This document shows, one piece after another, positions 1 through 8,528 of a stretch of 64,000 bases of DNA (within the stretch, counting starts at the first letter, position 1; each line of letters starts with the position of its first letter). A program made the position numbers and the translations under genes. The DNA comes from Auricularia sp. M13 (Eukaryota > Basidiomycota > Agaricomycetes > Auriculariales > Auriculariaceae), in NCBI GenBank assembly GCA_037042915.1, contig CM073200.1, positions 3,406,832 through 3,470,831 of the forward strand, in the 5' to 3' direction. The notes under the pieces were generated by a model that saw nothing but the letters and a program-made list of their open reading frames with translations, searched no databases and was not told the origin of the DNA.

Positions 1-1019
1 GAGGTAGACGGTGACCGTGACGTCGAGGAGGTCGGAGAAGATGCCGTTCATGAAGCGCTGGAAAGCGGCTGGAGCGTTCGTGAGACCGAAAGGCATGACG
101 AGATACTCGTAGGTGCCGTAGCGCGTTCGAAAGGCAGTCTTCCACCCGTCGCCGGCCGCGATGCGAACGTTGCTGTATCCGACACGAAGATCGAGCTTGG
201 TGAACTTCTTGGCGGTGCGAAGGCGGTCGAGCGTAGACGAGATGAGCGGGAGCGGGTACTTGTCCTTCCGAGTGATCTTGTTGAGCCCACGATAATCGAC
301 GCATAGGCGAAGAGAACCGTCGGCCTTCTTGACGAAGAGAACCGGGGCGCCACCCGGGGACGACGAAGAGCGAATGTGTCCTTTGCTGAGGTTATCCTGA
401 ATGTACTCCCGAAGCGCGAGTTGCTCGGGCTCGGAGAGCGAGTAGATCGGACCGGATGGGAGAGGCTTGCCTTCTTCCATGTCGATCTTGAGATCGTACG
501 GCCGATGTTCAGGGAGTCGATTCGAGGCCTCCTTTGAGAAGGCGTCGAGGAACTCGTGATAACACTCGGGGATGCCTTCGCCGGTTTCCGAGGCCGGGTT
601 GGCAGACGCAGAGCGAGCGGGCACCGATGGATCTCGAATGTAGATGGCCGAGACCATCGAGCCGCGAAGTCGACGAGAGGTGTCGAAGGCTGCGGCGCCG
701 ATGATCTTGATGTCGACACGAGCAGCGGCCGCACGAAGGGCGGTTTCGTCCATCGGCGGTTTGGGAGGCAGAGTACGTGGCGCGGGAGGAGGTGACAACG
801 GAGTCGGAGGATCCGAGTCGAGCGAGAACCCAGGGACGAAACCCGAGGGATCCGAGGGCGAGACACGAGTGGGGAAAGAGATGCGGTGATGGAACCAGTC
901 AATCCTAGGATTGTAGCGGGCCAACCAGCGGTATCCCAACACTGCAGAGCAAGTCGGATCTAGAGTGGTGAGGAGGAAGTTGATGATCATCGAAGTTCCG
1001 CAAGGAAAGCGGACGGGAA
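1..1019 (-). pseudogene. Element B pol: protease C-terminus, linker and reverse transcriptase (partial)
   Basis: The minus-strand frame, open to the left edge, encodes the end of the gypsy aspartic-protease domain, including the typical segment RYNPRIDW near base 910. An acidic/proline linker follows, then the RT palm and fingers. RT landmarks are [28 protein letters not shown], a KLDLR motif holding the first catalytic Asp, and [11 protein letters not shown]. The window ends just before the expected YxDD box. No ATG is expected because this is the interior of a gag-pol product. The upstream part of the frame lies at 5226-5619 on the other side of element A, and removing A with one copy of GCGAC restores the frame exactly. 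It copies element RNA into DNA in the virus-like particle. It is classed as a pseudogene because gag and protease of this copy are damaged. Confidence 0.88.
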
Positions 1020-1024
1020 GCGAC

Positions 1025-1504
1025 TGTTGCGGTCTTCGTCGGGTCCCTCCTCCCCCGCTGTTTCATTTCGCCGTCCCGTGGCCCTCGCACCTCGTCCGGG
1101 CGCCCAAACTCCTTGCGCCCGGCCCTGCGGCCCTTTCGTCGGCGCGTCCAAGCGGTCTCTCCGCTCGGCGAGTACCTCGGTCTCTTCCCAGGAGAAGGGT
1201 AATATGACGGGATGTTTCTGGTTTGGTTGGGCTCTATTTATCCCGGGTTTCCTGTCTCGCCGACGACGCCCCGGCGGTCTCTTTCGGCCTGATCTGTGGC
1301 GCCCGCGTGACAACCGGTCGGTGGCGCAATTGGTCCGCGGGGTCCCTCGGCCTTGCTTCCGTAGTATATATATCTGGGCCGTCGCCCCTCTTGTACCTTA
1401 GGTTTGGTCTGGTCTATCATACCGCTTATCCGCGCCTCCCTCTCCCCACTCATCCCTTCCCCTCGGGCGTCGTCTCGGAGAGTGATATAGCAGTCACCGT
1501 GACA
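1025..1504 (+). repeat. 5' LTR of element A (480 bp)
   Basis: Begins TGTTGCGG, ends GTGACA. U3 carries TATATATAT at 1365-1373. The R region should begin near 1398-1399, judged from the TATA spacing and the PBS complementarity. Confidence 0.93.
1365..1373 (+). promoter_or_regulatory. TATA box of element A LTR
   Basis: TATATATAT, about 30 bases upstream of the inferred RNA start near 1398. The same sequence is present in the 3' LTR. Confidence 0.65.
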
Positions 1505-1506
1505 TA

Positions 1507-1518
1507 AGACCAAACCTA
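1507..1518 (+). other. Self-priming primer-binding site of element A
   Basis: AGACCAAACCTA lies two bases after the 5' LTR. Its exact reverse complement TAGGTTTGGTCT is at 1399-1410, the predicted first bases of the transcript. This implies priming by the folded-back RNA 5' end instead of a tRNA, as in Tf1. Confidence 0.75.
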
Positions 1519-2171
1519 CCCTCCCTCCCGACGCTCGAGATCCCCATACCCCTTACTCACCACCCTTCCAATCCGGGCGAACCGTTCGGTCGGCGTTGCT
1601 CGGTCCAGGAAGGAATCCGACCCCTCGGACCGGCTAGGAGACCCCTCGCGTCGACGAGGACCCGTCGCGACCGCCGCGCCCACTCATCGGCCCACCAGGA
1701 CCCTGCAGGACCCACCCTCCGGACGCCGAGCCTTGCCCACTGGCCTTCTGGTCAGGCACTCAGCCAACGAGGACCCCTCCAGACCCATACGGTCGTCAAA
1801 TCCGAAAGCTCATTCCATCACCGGCTCCTGATCTCTCCCCTTCATCAGAGCCCGGTCATCCGCGGCGAGACCACCCCCCACAAGCCCTACTCGCCGAACG
1901 CGCCCGCTGCGTCCCCACCCCTCGGTCAACCTCTAAACCTCCCACGGCCGACCCCTCTCTCCAGAACCTCACCCTCCGCGCATCCCGAGAGCAAGTTCCC
2001 CCGTGGGGCGCGCGGCGCATTCACATCATCTTCCTCGGATCGTGACCCCCATCATCCCCACGCATCAACGCTTACGACACATACACCATATAATCCGGAT
2101 CGGCCGCCAGACCGACGCCTTTTCCCCTTTTTCCCCGACACGCCCCTTTGTTCGGACCGAACGCTCACAAA
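1519..2171 (+). other. Leader of element A, no gene recognised
   Basis: C/T-rich leader between the PBS and the chromodomain ATG. I see no ORF with coding character in it. It may contain packaging signals. Confidence 0.4.
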
Positions 2172-2963
2172 ATGTCCCAGTACGACGAGACCATAGTTAA
2201 CCCTCAATACATACCGGCGGCAGTCCTGGATCACCGCGTACACCGAGGAGTTCCTCAGTATCTCGTCCAATGGATGGGCTTTCCCCCCGAGGACGCTAGC
2301 TGGCAACTGGCCGCCGACCTGGACGGAACCGGACTCGTGGAGGAGTACCACGCCGAACCACCGGAGCCAAATGAGGACCAAGGCGCCGCACAGGACCTGG
2401 ACCAGGATGCGGACATGGACCTCGGCGAGGACTTTGGCGACGGATCCCAAGAGCTGTTCGGCGAATCACCCATCAGCACCGGCGAGTCACCTCTCGCTGC
2501 CGACGAGTCGCCCGAGCTTGAGGACGCGCGCCCGGCCACACCTCCGCTGGAGCTCATCCCCCTTCGCGCTCGTATCCGGTCGCCGGACCCGGACGACACC
2601 CGGCTCGACATCTCCATGCTCGTGGCCCCTCCCCAACCGTTTTTCTGGATGCTAGACCGCTTCACTCACTACGGCCGCTTCGCTGCCCCGAGACATCTCC
2701 CGCTCGATATCTCGCGTTACTGGGTACTCCCGACCGTCGTGCGCAATGACCGAGGCCGACGGGCTCGCACCGAGCTAGTGGTCTTCTCGTTCCCACCTCG
2801 CCTCGGCCCTCATCTCCTCACGTCGCCTACGACGGAGCGAGCCCTCCAAGTTGTTCGGCTTACGGCGTGCCTTGTCTGGGACGTCCGCGAATATCGTTCC
2901 ACGTACGCCGACGACGCCCTGGTCCTGCGGATCGCGTCCCCCGGCCCGGCCCACCGTCTTTGA
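2172..2963 (+). CDS. Chromodomain protein encoded by element A
   Basis: A 263-residue ORF from the ATG at 2172. Residues about 15-60 form a chromodomain: a conserved-looking core YLVQWMGFPPEDASW with the aromatic residues Y, W and W of the methyl-lysine cage, followed by LVEEYH. This closely resembles the chromodomain at the C-terminus of chromovirus integrases. The next 90 residues are very acidic and rich in Ser/Pro (repeats of GESP/DESP). The C-terminal 110 residues include a PFFWMLDRF segment and a basic RGRRART stretch, with no family I recognise. No integrase catalytic DDE or zinc finger precedes the chromodomain, so it is a stand-alone chromodomain, perhaps captured from a chromoviral pol. 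A role in directing integration to marked chromatin is inference. The ORF lies 670 bases downstream of the LTR, with no clear upstream ORF. Confidence 0.75.
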   Translation: MSQYDETIVNPQYIPAAVLDHRVHRGVPQYLVQWMGFPPEDASWQLAADLDGTGLVEEYHAEPPEPNEDQGAAQDLDQDADMDLGEDFGDGSQELFGESPISTGESPLAADESPELEDARPATPPLELIPLRARIRSPDPDDTRLDISMLVAPPQPFFWMLDRFTHYGRFAAPRHLPLDISRYWVLPTVVRNDRGRRARTELVVFSFPPRLGPHLLTSPTTERALQVVRLTACLVWDVREYRSTYADDALVLRIASPGPAHRL

Positions 2964-3303
2964 ACGCTCCGGACGGTCGCCCCTGCCTTGTACAGCAGCA
3001 CGCTTTGCGAAGCTGAAACCGCCCTTCTTTGTCGATATCTATTGGCGTACAGGTGACGCCACCCGTCGTTCCTTCCCCCTCGGCGACCGTGCCCAAAATC
3101 GGACCCTACCTCGGTCGGACGCTGCTTCGGTCGGATGCTCTCCACAGTCACGGTCCCGGTCGTTTCTCATACCCCGTATTTATGCTCGTCTTTCCGCCTC
3201 TCTATTTACATATTTTACGAGCCTCCACACCACTACCCAAATCGTACCCGGACACGGTCTTACTCCTCCATGGGTTGGCCCGCATCGACCGACTTCTCCC
3301 CTA

Positions 3304-4522
3304 TCACGGACGCATCCCGACCCTCGGACCGTTGGACGCGTGGCAGGAATCCGGACCCGGACCCAGACGCCTCCATCGACGCAAAGCTGGGTGTCGGACG
3401 CACATCCCCGGCACTACCACGCCAAGAAGGGCCAGGTCGGCGCCGAAGTCAGCAAGCACGCCGACAGGACCAGCCGGCGCCTCCGCCTCCACGCCTGCTG
3501 CGCCAGGGGAAGTCGGCGCGTCGGTGGGCGACCTCCCCGCCTCGTCCTCCACCGCTCGGCCGTCATTGGAGTCGGTATCGCGCTCGCTCCCGCCCGGCGA
3601 CACGAGGCGCACCGTCTTATGGGCACGCCGGTCATCGACGAGCTCTTGCGTCCACTTGCGAAGGTCGCGCCTCAACGCCGAGACGGACAGCTGGAACCCC
3701 TGGACGATGCGGTCGCCCAGGACCTCGAGGTCGGCCATGGTGGCTGTCCCCGGCGACCGAAGCCTTCGGCGTGTGCGCGACCGCGCCACGGACGCGCCGA
3801 CGGTGTCCACCACGTCGTCCTGGTCCGGATCGTCCCCGTCGTCGCCGTCCACGTCAGCGTCTTGTCGCGCCCTCTTGCGCGATGTGCCCGACCGGCCGAC
3901 ACTGTGAGAACACCCCACGCGGGTCCGGTGGCAACGAGCACAGGCAGTCGCCGACCCGGACACTTGTCGAAAACACGGCTGGCCGGAGCGCTCGCACTGC
4001 TCACAAGGCTGGACCCGGACGAAGGATGTCAGCGCAGGATACACCCCGGAGCAAGAGGACCTTTGGCCAGGACGTACCGTGTTAAAAGGAGGCCCGACCG
4101 CGTCCTTCTCCTCGTCGCCGGTCCCTCGCGCGCCGACGTCCGAAGGCCGCTTCGACCCAGACGCGACCGCTCCCGATGGGCCCTTGCCCTTCGCGGTCGA
4201 GGAGGTCGTTCCCGTGCGGCGAACCCCTTCCACCTTCGGCACTACGGGGAGCGAGGCTGCTGTCATGCCGAGGAGAGACGCCGCCGTCTCCAGATTGCGG
4301 GTCGCGGCGTTGCGTCGGCGCACCTCGGCGTCAATGGCCTCCAACCGCTGGCCCGCAGACGCAAGCACCGTCCGCGCCTTCTCCTCCTCCCGCGTCCGCG
4401 GCGTAGTGCCCGAAGTTCAGTTGGCGCTGGATGGAGGCATGCAGCGTGAACACCCGCTCCCTGAGGTCCCGAAGTTCGCCGAGAGGCTTCGCAGTCAGTC
4501 CGTCGGCGGCGGTGGGCGTCAT
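3304..4522 (-). CDS. Zn-cluster-like cysteine protein, antisense ORF in element A
   Basis: The main minus-strand frame runs 4368-3304 without an ATG at its head. A different frame starts at an ATG at 4522 and joins it after a one-base shift near 4405, so either a frameshift or a small unrecognised intron is present. The joined region starts with a heptad-rich, Glu/Arg-rich likely coiled coil (LRERVFTLHASI, then QRLEAIDAEVRRR). It continues through a low-complexity linker to a double cysteine motif near residue 150: C-x2-C-x6-C, ten residues, C-x2-C-x6-C. This is the spacing of fungal Zn2Cys6 clusters. An acidic stretch and a second helical segment follow. Its role is unknown; DNA or RNA binding is possible. 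Opposite orientation to the LTR transcript is unusual for an element gene. Confidence 0.55.
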
Positions 4523-4734
4523 AGGATATCGGACGGTGACGGGAAGCGGGGAGACGAAGAGCGAGAAGTACCGTGGTTCGTGTACGGCGACGGCCGAGCC
4601 TTTCGCGGCATCTGACGCTTAGAGTTTGATCCCGCGGCGGATGGAGCTCGGCCCGGCCACGCTATGGTCCGTCTCCCCACGCCCGATCTAACCCGCACCT
4701 CCCTGGCTATTCCCACCTCGGCCACTGGACGGCT

Positions 4735-4743
4735 AGAAGGGGG
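4735..4743 (+). other. Polypurine tract of element A
   Basis: AGAAGGGGG ending three bases before the 3' LTR, the usual place for plus-strand priming. Confidence 0.7.
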
Positions 4744-4746
4744 TTA

Positions 4747-5225
4747 TGTTGCGGTCTTCGTCGGGTCCCTCCTCCCCCACTGTTTCATTTCGCCGTCCCG
4801 TGGCCCTCGCACCTCGTCCGGGCGCCCAAACTCCTTGCGCCCGGCCCTGCGGCCCTTTCGTCAGCGCGTCCAAGCGGTCTCTCCGCTCGGCGAGTACCTC
4901 GGTCTCTTCCCAGGAGAAGGGTAATATGACGGGATGTTTCTGGTTTGGTTGGGCTCTATTTATCCCGGGTTTCCTGTCTCGCCGACGACGCCCGGCGGTC
5001 TCTTTCGGCCTGATCTGTGGCGCCCGCGTGACAACCGGTCGGTGGCGCAATTGGTCCGCGGGGTCCCTCGGCCTTGCTTCCGTAGTATATATATCTGGGC
5101 CGTCGCCCCTCTTGTACCTTAGGTTTGGTCTGGTCTATCATACCGCTTATCCGCGCCTCCCTCTCCCCACTCATCCCTTCCCCTCGGGCGTCGTCTCGGA
5201 GAGTGATATAGCAGTCACCGTGACA
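4747..5225 (+). repeat. 3' LTR of element A (479 bp)
   Basis: Near-identical to 1025-1504, with one C missing in the run near 4990 and two substitutions. It is preceded by the polypurine tract at 4735-4743. Confidence 0.93.
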
Positions 5226-5619
5226 GCGACACGTATTTGGAGATAACACCGCGGTAGGAGCCGTAGAAGAGCCGAAGGCGGAGCGGTTGATCGAGAGACT
5301 TTTGAGGGAGTCGAAGACTCTCGGCGAACTGAGTATCGAGGAACTGATCTTCGGAGCCGGAGTTGACGAGTGTGCGAAAGGATGGGACAGCGTCGGAGGA
5401 GAGGACAACGATGAGAGCATCTTGATCGATGAGCGCGGTAGTGTTCAACCGAGTGTAAGGCATCTTGGGCTTGACGCAGTTGGCCCTAGATGCCCGTGGG
5501 GAACTGCCCGTTAGTTTTCGCTTCCGCCGGGGCAGAAGCGGCGGCGCCCGAGGGAGCGGGAGCCGGCGTCGAGGGAGTCGCGACCCTTCGACTCGCGATT
5601 GTGAGCGGCCTTGCGGCAC
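5226..5619 (-). pseudogene. Element B pol start: aspartic protease region
   Basis: This minus-strand frame overlaps the end of gag and lies in the -1 frame relative to it, as expected for a gag-pol frameshift. Past a basic stretch it reads into a retropepsin-like domain. The active-site segment reads LVNSGS where the family has D-S/T-G, so the catalytic Asp is Asn (codon near 5362, consistent with one G-to-A change). The frame ends artificially at 5225, where element A starts, and resumes at 1019. Retropepsins of this kind release gag and pol proteins. With the nucleophile-activating Asp missing, this copy should not self-process. The identification rests on position between the zinc knuckle and RT and on the motif, not on a database search. 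Confidence 0.75.
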
Positions 5620-5811
5620 TCGGACGCGGTGTGGCCGGCATGGCCACAGTAGAGGCAGAGGTTGTTATCGAGGCGACGGCGTCGTTCGGCGTCGTTGAGC
5701 TTGCCGTTCGAGTTGAGGTTCTTCGCGACCTCGTCCTTCGACTTGGTCGTGGTCTTCGAAGACGAGCGGGCTGAGGTCGAGGACTGACCCCTCGAGTTCG
5801 AGTGGTTGTTC

Positions 5812-5813
5812 GA

Positions 5814-5853
<40 letters not shown>
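5812..5853. repeat. 9-bp tandem repeat in element B gag
   Basis: About four units of TTGCCGTTG in tandem. On the minus strand they encode an Asn-Gly-Asn repeat just before the zinc knuckle. Confidence 0.8.
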
Positions 5854-6639
5854 GAGCGCGCGTTGGACTTGGTGTTCGATCGGGAGCCCGATTGAGGCGT
5901 CGCGGTCGAGGTGGTCTTCTGCGCTTTTCAGGGTTCGTTCGCGTGCTCGAGAGCTTGCTCGTCCTTATCGATCCAGTAGTTGGCGTCGATGCTAAGAGCG
6001 AGCGCAGCGAGTGGCGTCAGAGAAGCCGGGCGTTGAGCTACCTGAGCAGCAAAGACAGATTTGATGCGGCGAGGGAGTCCGCGATAGAACTGCGAGGCGA
6101 GTGCAGCGTCGTCCCAGCCGAGCAGTTTGGCGTATTCGTCGAACTGGAGCTTGTAGCGGGCGACCTTGCCGTTGTCGGCCATTTGCAGTCGTCGAATCTT
6201 GACTTCGGCGCGTTCGCGTTCGTTCGTGACGCTGAAGGTGATCGTGAGTTCGGTCTTGAATTCGTTCCAATCTTCGAGGAACTCGTAGCCGGGAGGCGGA
6301 TTCGGGACGAGAGGAACGTAGCCGCCCCACCATTCCTTCGCCCAACCCGAGAGATAGGTCGCGGTGAAGAGAATCTTCTCGCAGGACGTCTGGTACTTCC
6401 GAGGGTTGGCGAGGAAGTAGGTTTCGCAGTCGATGAGGAATCCGCGAAGTTTGTTGGCGTTTTCGCCGTCGAATTTGTCGGGTTTGGCAGCGTCGATGCG
6501 AGAGCCGCTGTTGCGGTCGATGAAGTAGACACAAGGGACGTTGTCGTGTTGATCGTGGAATTGTCGTTCGCGATCGACGTCCGAGTCGTAGCCGTCTGAC
6601 GGGGGGGTCAAAGGGAGGTCCCGGGGGACCAGGAGGACC

Positions 6640-6835
6640 GTTACCGCCACCACCGCCCCCACCGCCGCCACCTCCGGGAGGAGGGTTCGGAGGGTGCGAG
6701 CCGTGCGAGTGGTGCGAGTGGTGCGACGAGGGCGAGGGAGCACCTCGATGACCACCACCGCCACCGCCGCCTCCGCCGCCTCCGCCTCCACCGCCGCCAC
6801 CTCCTCCGCCTCCTCCGCCACCTCCGCCGCCACGC
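6640..6835. repeat. CCN/GGN trinucleotide tract encoding poly-Gly in gag
   Basis: Two runs of CCN triplets (about 6645-6680 and 6749-6834) encode glycine runs on the minus strand, separated by a His/Ser-rich spacer. Together with the nearby G7 run this is a likely slippage hotspot. Confidence 0.8.
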
Positions 6836-7339
6836 CGAGGCGTGTTAGGGGTGCCGGATGGGAAGAAGCCGCGGAACAACGAGGAGTGTTGCGAAAGACG
6901 AGGAGTCGAGCAAGAGCCGGTGTACGGGACGAGCGCGAGAGGGTGTCGAGAGCCGAGCGAGTGAGTCGAGGGATGCGAAGGCGATCGCGTCGTGTGACTT
7001 GAGGGAGGGTAGGAACCGCTCGGGTCCGCGCGTAGTGTGGACTGGGCCGGCGAGAAACGCGAGGTGTGAAGCGAGCCGGAGAGAGTATGTTGCGAGAGGA
7101 TTTCGTCATCATCGTTCGGCGGTTGCGAGTGCCGAGATGATCCGAAGCGGCTAGTGCCCGACATCGAGACTGATGGCGAAGGCGTAGCCAGCTGAGGAGG
7201 TTGTTGGTCGCGAAGACGAGCCTGACGACGAGCTTCGCGAAGGATAGCGTCGGGGGAGTCGAGTTGAGGATGAGGTTCTTCCTGGTTTCTTCTGAGATTC
7301 TGTCGAGTCCCAAAGGCCATACAACTCGAGCTCCGCTCG

Positions 7340-7350
7340 AGTTACGAAAT
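7340..7350 (-). other. Self-priming primer-binding site of element B
   Basis: On the minus strand ATTTCGTAACT lies two bases after the LTR end. Its exact reverse complement AGTTACGAAAT is at 7605-7595 in the LTR, at the predicted start of the RNA. No TGG tRNA-type PBS is present at the LTR edge. This is the arrangement known from Tf1 of fission yeast, where the RNA 5' end folds back to prime minus-strand DNA. Confidence 0.7.
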
Positions 7351-7352
7351 AC

Positions 7353-8075
7353 TGTTAAGCCTGCTGTGCCTTGGGGGTTTGGTTGCAAGGATAGTCGAAC
7401 GTCCGGGCGCAGAGAACACTCGAACGAACAACTAGAGCCTTCGGTGCGTTATTGAGCACACCGGCTACGTCGAGTAGCACGACCGAAGGGACCATGAGCA
7501 ACAGAGGACTCAGACAAGTAAGTCGGGCGAGGGAAGAACCCAGAGGCGAAGTCGAGAGAGAGAGATAGAGTGTGCGAGGGGCACAACTATGTCGATTTCG
7601 TAACTGGGGAGCTAGATACAAAGTCGAGGGTCTTTTATACCTGGGGAGGTGATCCGATGTAATCGGAGTGTATCCTAGAGACGAAGGAGAGGGGCCTCAG
7701 ATCAATAGAGATCTTCGTCATCGGCCGATAGGATGAGTAAGAGCGAGTGGGTAAGGTATCGGGGGATCGGACGAATGACGAGAGGCGAATGACTAAGACG
7801 AGTGGAGCGAACCAGATATGAACACTATCGATACAGTAGGGACAAGGCGAGTTAGGTGGATGTATGCGAGTAAGGAGAGAAGCTAGAGATGAGAGGGAGA
7901 GGTCTAGAGGTAGAGGACGATGAGGAGAACATATCCCGAGCATATGAACACGAGGGGAGATAAGCCGGGTATTCGGGAGCTTGACCGAGTTGACCGAGTT
8001 GGCCGAGTGACGTAGAATGACGCCGAGTGATGCCGAGAGCACGTGGGGTCCGCGGACCGGGGCACGGGCGTAACA
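7353..8075 (-). repeat. 5' LTR of element B (723 bp)
   Basis: The inner edge is fixed by the PBS two bases beyond it. The outer edge is placed where the sequence changes from LTR to the Tc1-type transposase frame, giving 5-base inverted ends TGTTA/TAACA. A TATAAAAG box on the minus strand (7639-7632) should drive transcription from about 7605. The partner LTR is left of the window, so the boundary cannot be checked by LTR comparison here. Confidence 0.7.
7632..7639 (-). promoter_or_regulatory. TATA box of element B LTR
   Basis: TATAAAAG on the minus strand, about 34 bases upstream of 7605. That is where the self-priming complementarity predicts the transcript 5' end. Confidence 0.65.
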
Positions 8076-8528
8076 CGACACAGACACACATGCCGGCATG
8101 AATCTGGTTTGCGACGACATCGGCAAAGTTGTAGCGTGCATCTTCATCGCGTTGGACAGCGTTGCGGCGAAGAATCTTGTAAGTAATGCCGAGGTCTTTG
8201 AGATTGTCTTGAATGGCAGACACAGAGATGCGAACTTCGCGGTGGATAGTGATCCATTCCCGAATCTCGTGCAAATAGAGCTCTGGCAGTTGTTCTAGGA
8301 GTAAAAGGACTTTGTGGAGGTCTTCGCTGGACAGCAGACGAGGGCGTCCGCGGTCAAAGCTCGGTGGTGCAAGGGCGTCGCCATAGTCCTCGGTGTTCTT
8401 CTTCCAGCGCTGGATGCTGCACACACTGACGCCATGATCATTGCAAGCTCTTCTGATGACCACCAGCCTGAGCGTAGCAAAGCAACAGCCCGACGGCGAA
8501 TGCCCATGTCGATATGGCGGCCGACCAT
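8076..8528 (-). pseudogene. Tc1/mariner-type transposase N-terminus, truncated by element B
   Basis: On the minus strand an N-terminal segment (from ATG 8528, MVGRHIDMGIRRRAVALLRSG) shifts frame near 8455 into a longer frame. That frame has a helix-turn-helix with VCSIQRWKKN, then RGRPRLLSSED, a second HTH (HEIREWITIHREVRISVSAI) and YKILRRNAVQRDEDAR. This is the paired-HTH layout and spacing of fungal Tc1/mariner transposases. The frame ends at MCVCV, exactly where the family has the first catalytic D-E, because element B is inserted there. The DDE catalytic domain would continue beyond element B outside the window. The frameshift and truncation make it inactive. The identification is from motif order, without a search. 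Confidence 0.75.

Larger units (their letters stand above)
1025..5225 (+). mobile_element. Non-autonomous self-priming LTR retrotransposon (element A) carrying a chromodomain ORF
   Basis: Two direct LTRs (1025-1504 and 4747-5225) start TG and end CA. They differ at about three positions (two G/A substitutions near 1060 and 1140, and one C indel near 1270), so insertion was recent. The 5-base target duplication GCGAC is present on both sides (1020-1024 and 5226-5230). A PBS (1507-1518) and a polypurine tract AGAAGGGGG (4735-4743) complete the replication signals. The 3.2-kb interior has no frame resembling gag, protease, RT, RNase H or the integrase core. It holds a plus-strand chromodomain ORF (2172-2963) and an opposed cysteine-cluster ORF (4522-3304). 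It must be mobilised by another element's proteins. Insertion is inside element B pol. Confidence 0.92.
5511..7320 (-). pseudogene. Element B gag (capsid and CCHC nucleocapsid), frameshifted and with an in-frame stop
   Basis: Translation probably starts at the ATG at 7320 (MAFGTRQ), 20 bases after the PBS. The N-terminal third is Ser/Pro/Gln-rich and runs into poly-Gly (about 6830-6640). At the 7-G run 6601-6607 (C7 on this strand) the frame is lost. The next frame continues as a gypsy-type capsid with landmarks KFDGENANKLRGF, GWAKEWW, FYRGLPRRIK and IDANYW. A TGA at 5928-5930 interrupts it, but the same frame stays open afterwards through an Asn/Gly/Ser repeat to a CCHC knuckle (C-x2-C-x4-H-x4-C, about 5605-5657) and stops at TAA 5511-5513. 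Two lesions in one ORF mark the copy as degenerate. The capsid forms the particle and the knuckle binds element RNA. Confidence 0.8.
1..8075 (-). mobile_element. Ty3/gypsy LTR retrotransposon (element B), left end outside window
   Basis: Read on the minus strand the order is 5' LTR (8075-7353), primer-binding site (7350-7340), gag (7320-5511), then pol with protease (5619-5226) and, after element A is skipped, the protease-RT linker and reverse transcriptase (1019-1). The order protease then RT with a CCHC knuckle in gag is that of Ty3/gypsy. The other half of pol and the 3' LTR lie left of base 1. The element is interrupted at 1025-5225 by element A. Decay is visible: a frameshift at a 7-G run, an in-frame stop in gag, and Asn in place of the catalytic protease Asp. 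The copy is therefore probably inactive. Its right boundary is placed at 8075 because that gives matching TGTTA/TAACA LTR ends. The adjacent CGACA (8076-8080) would be the target duplication, whose partner is outside the window. Confidence 0.9.

Noticed and set aside
48-902. 284-codon minus-strand ORF
   Set aside because: It is a shadow of the RT frame of element B. The RT motifs are in another minus frame that has no ATG because it is interior to pol.
2851-4449. Long plus-strand ORF of 532 codons in element A
   Set aside because: Composition is Arg/Pro-rich noise opposite the Zn-cluster ORF and it has no domain. The antisense frame has the ordered cysteines and coiled coil.
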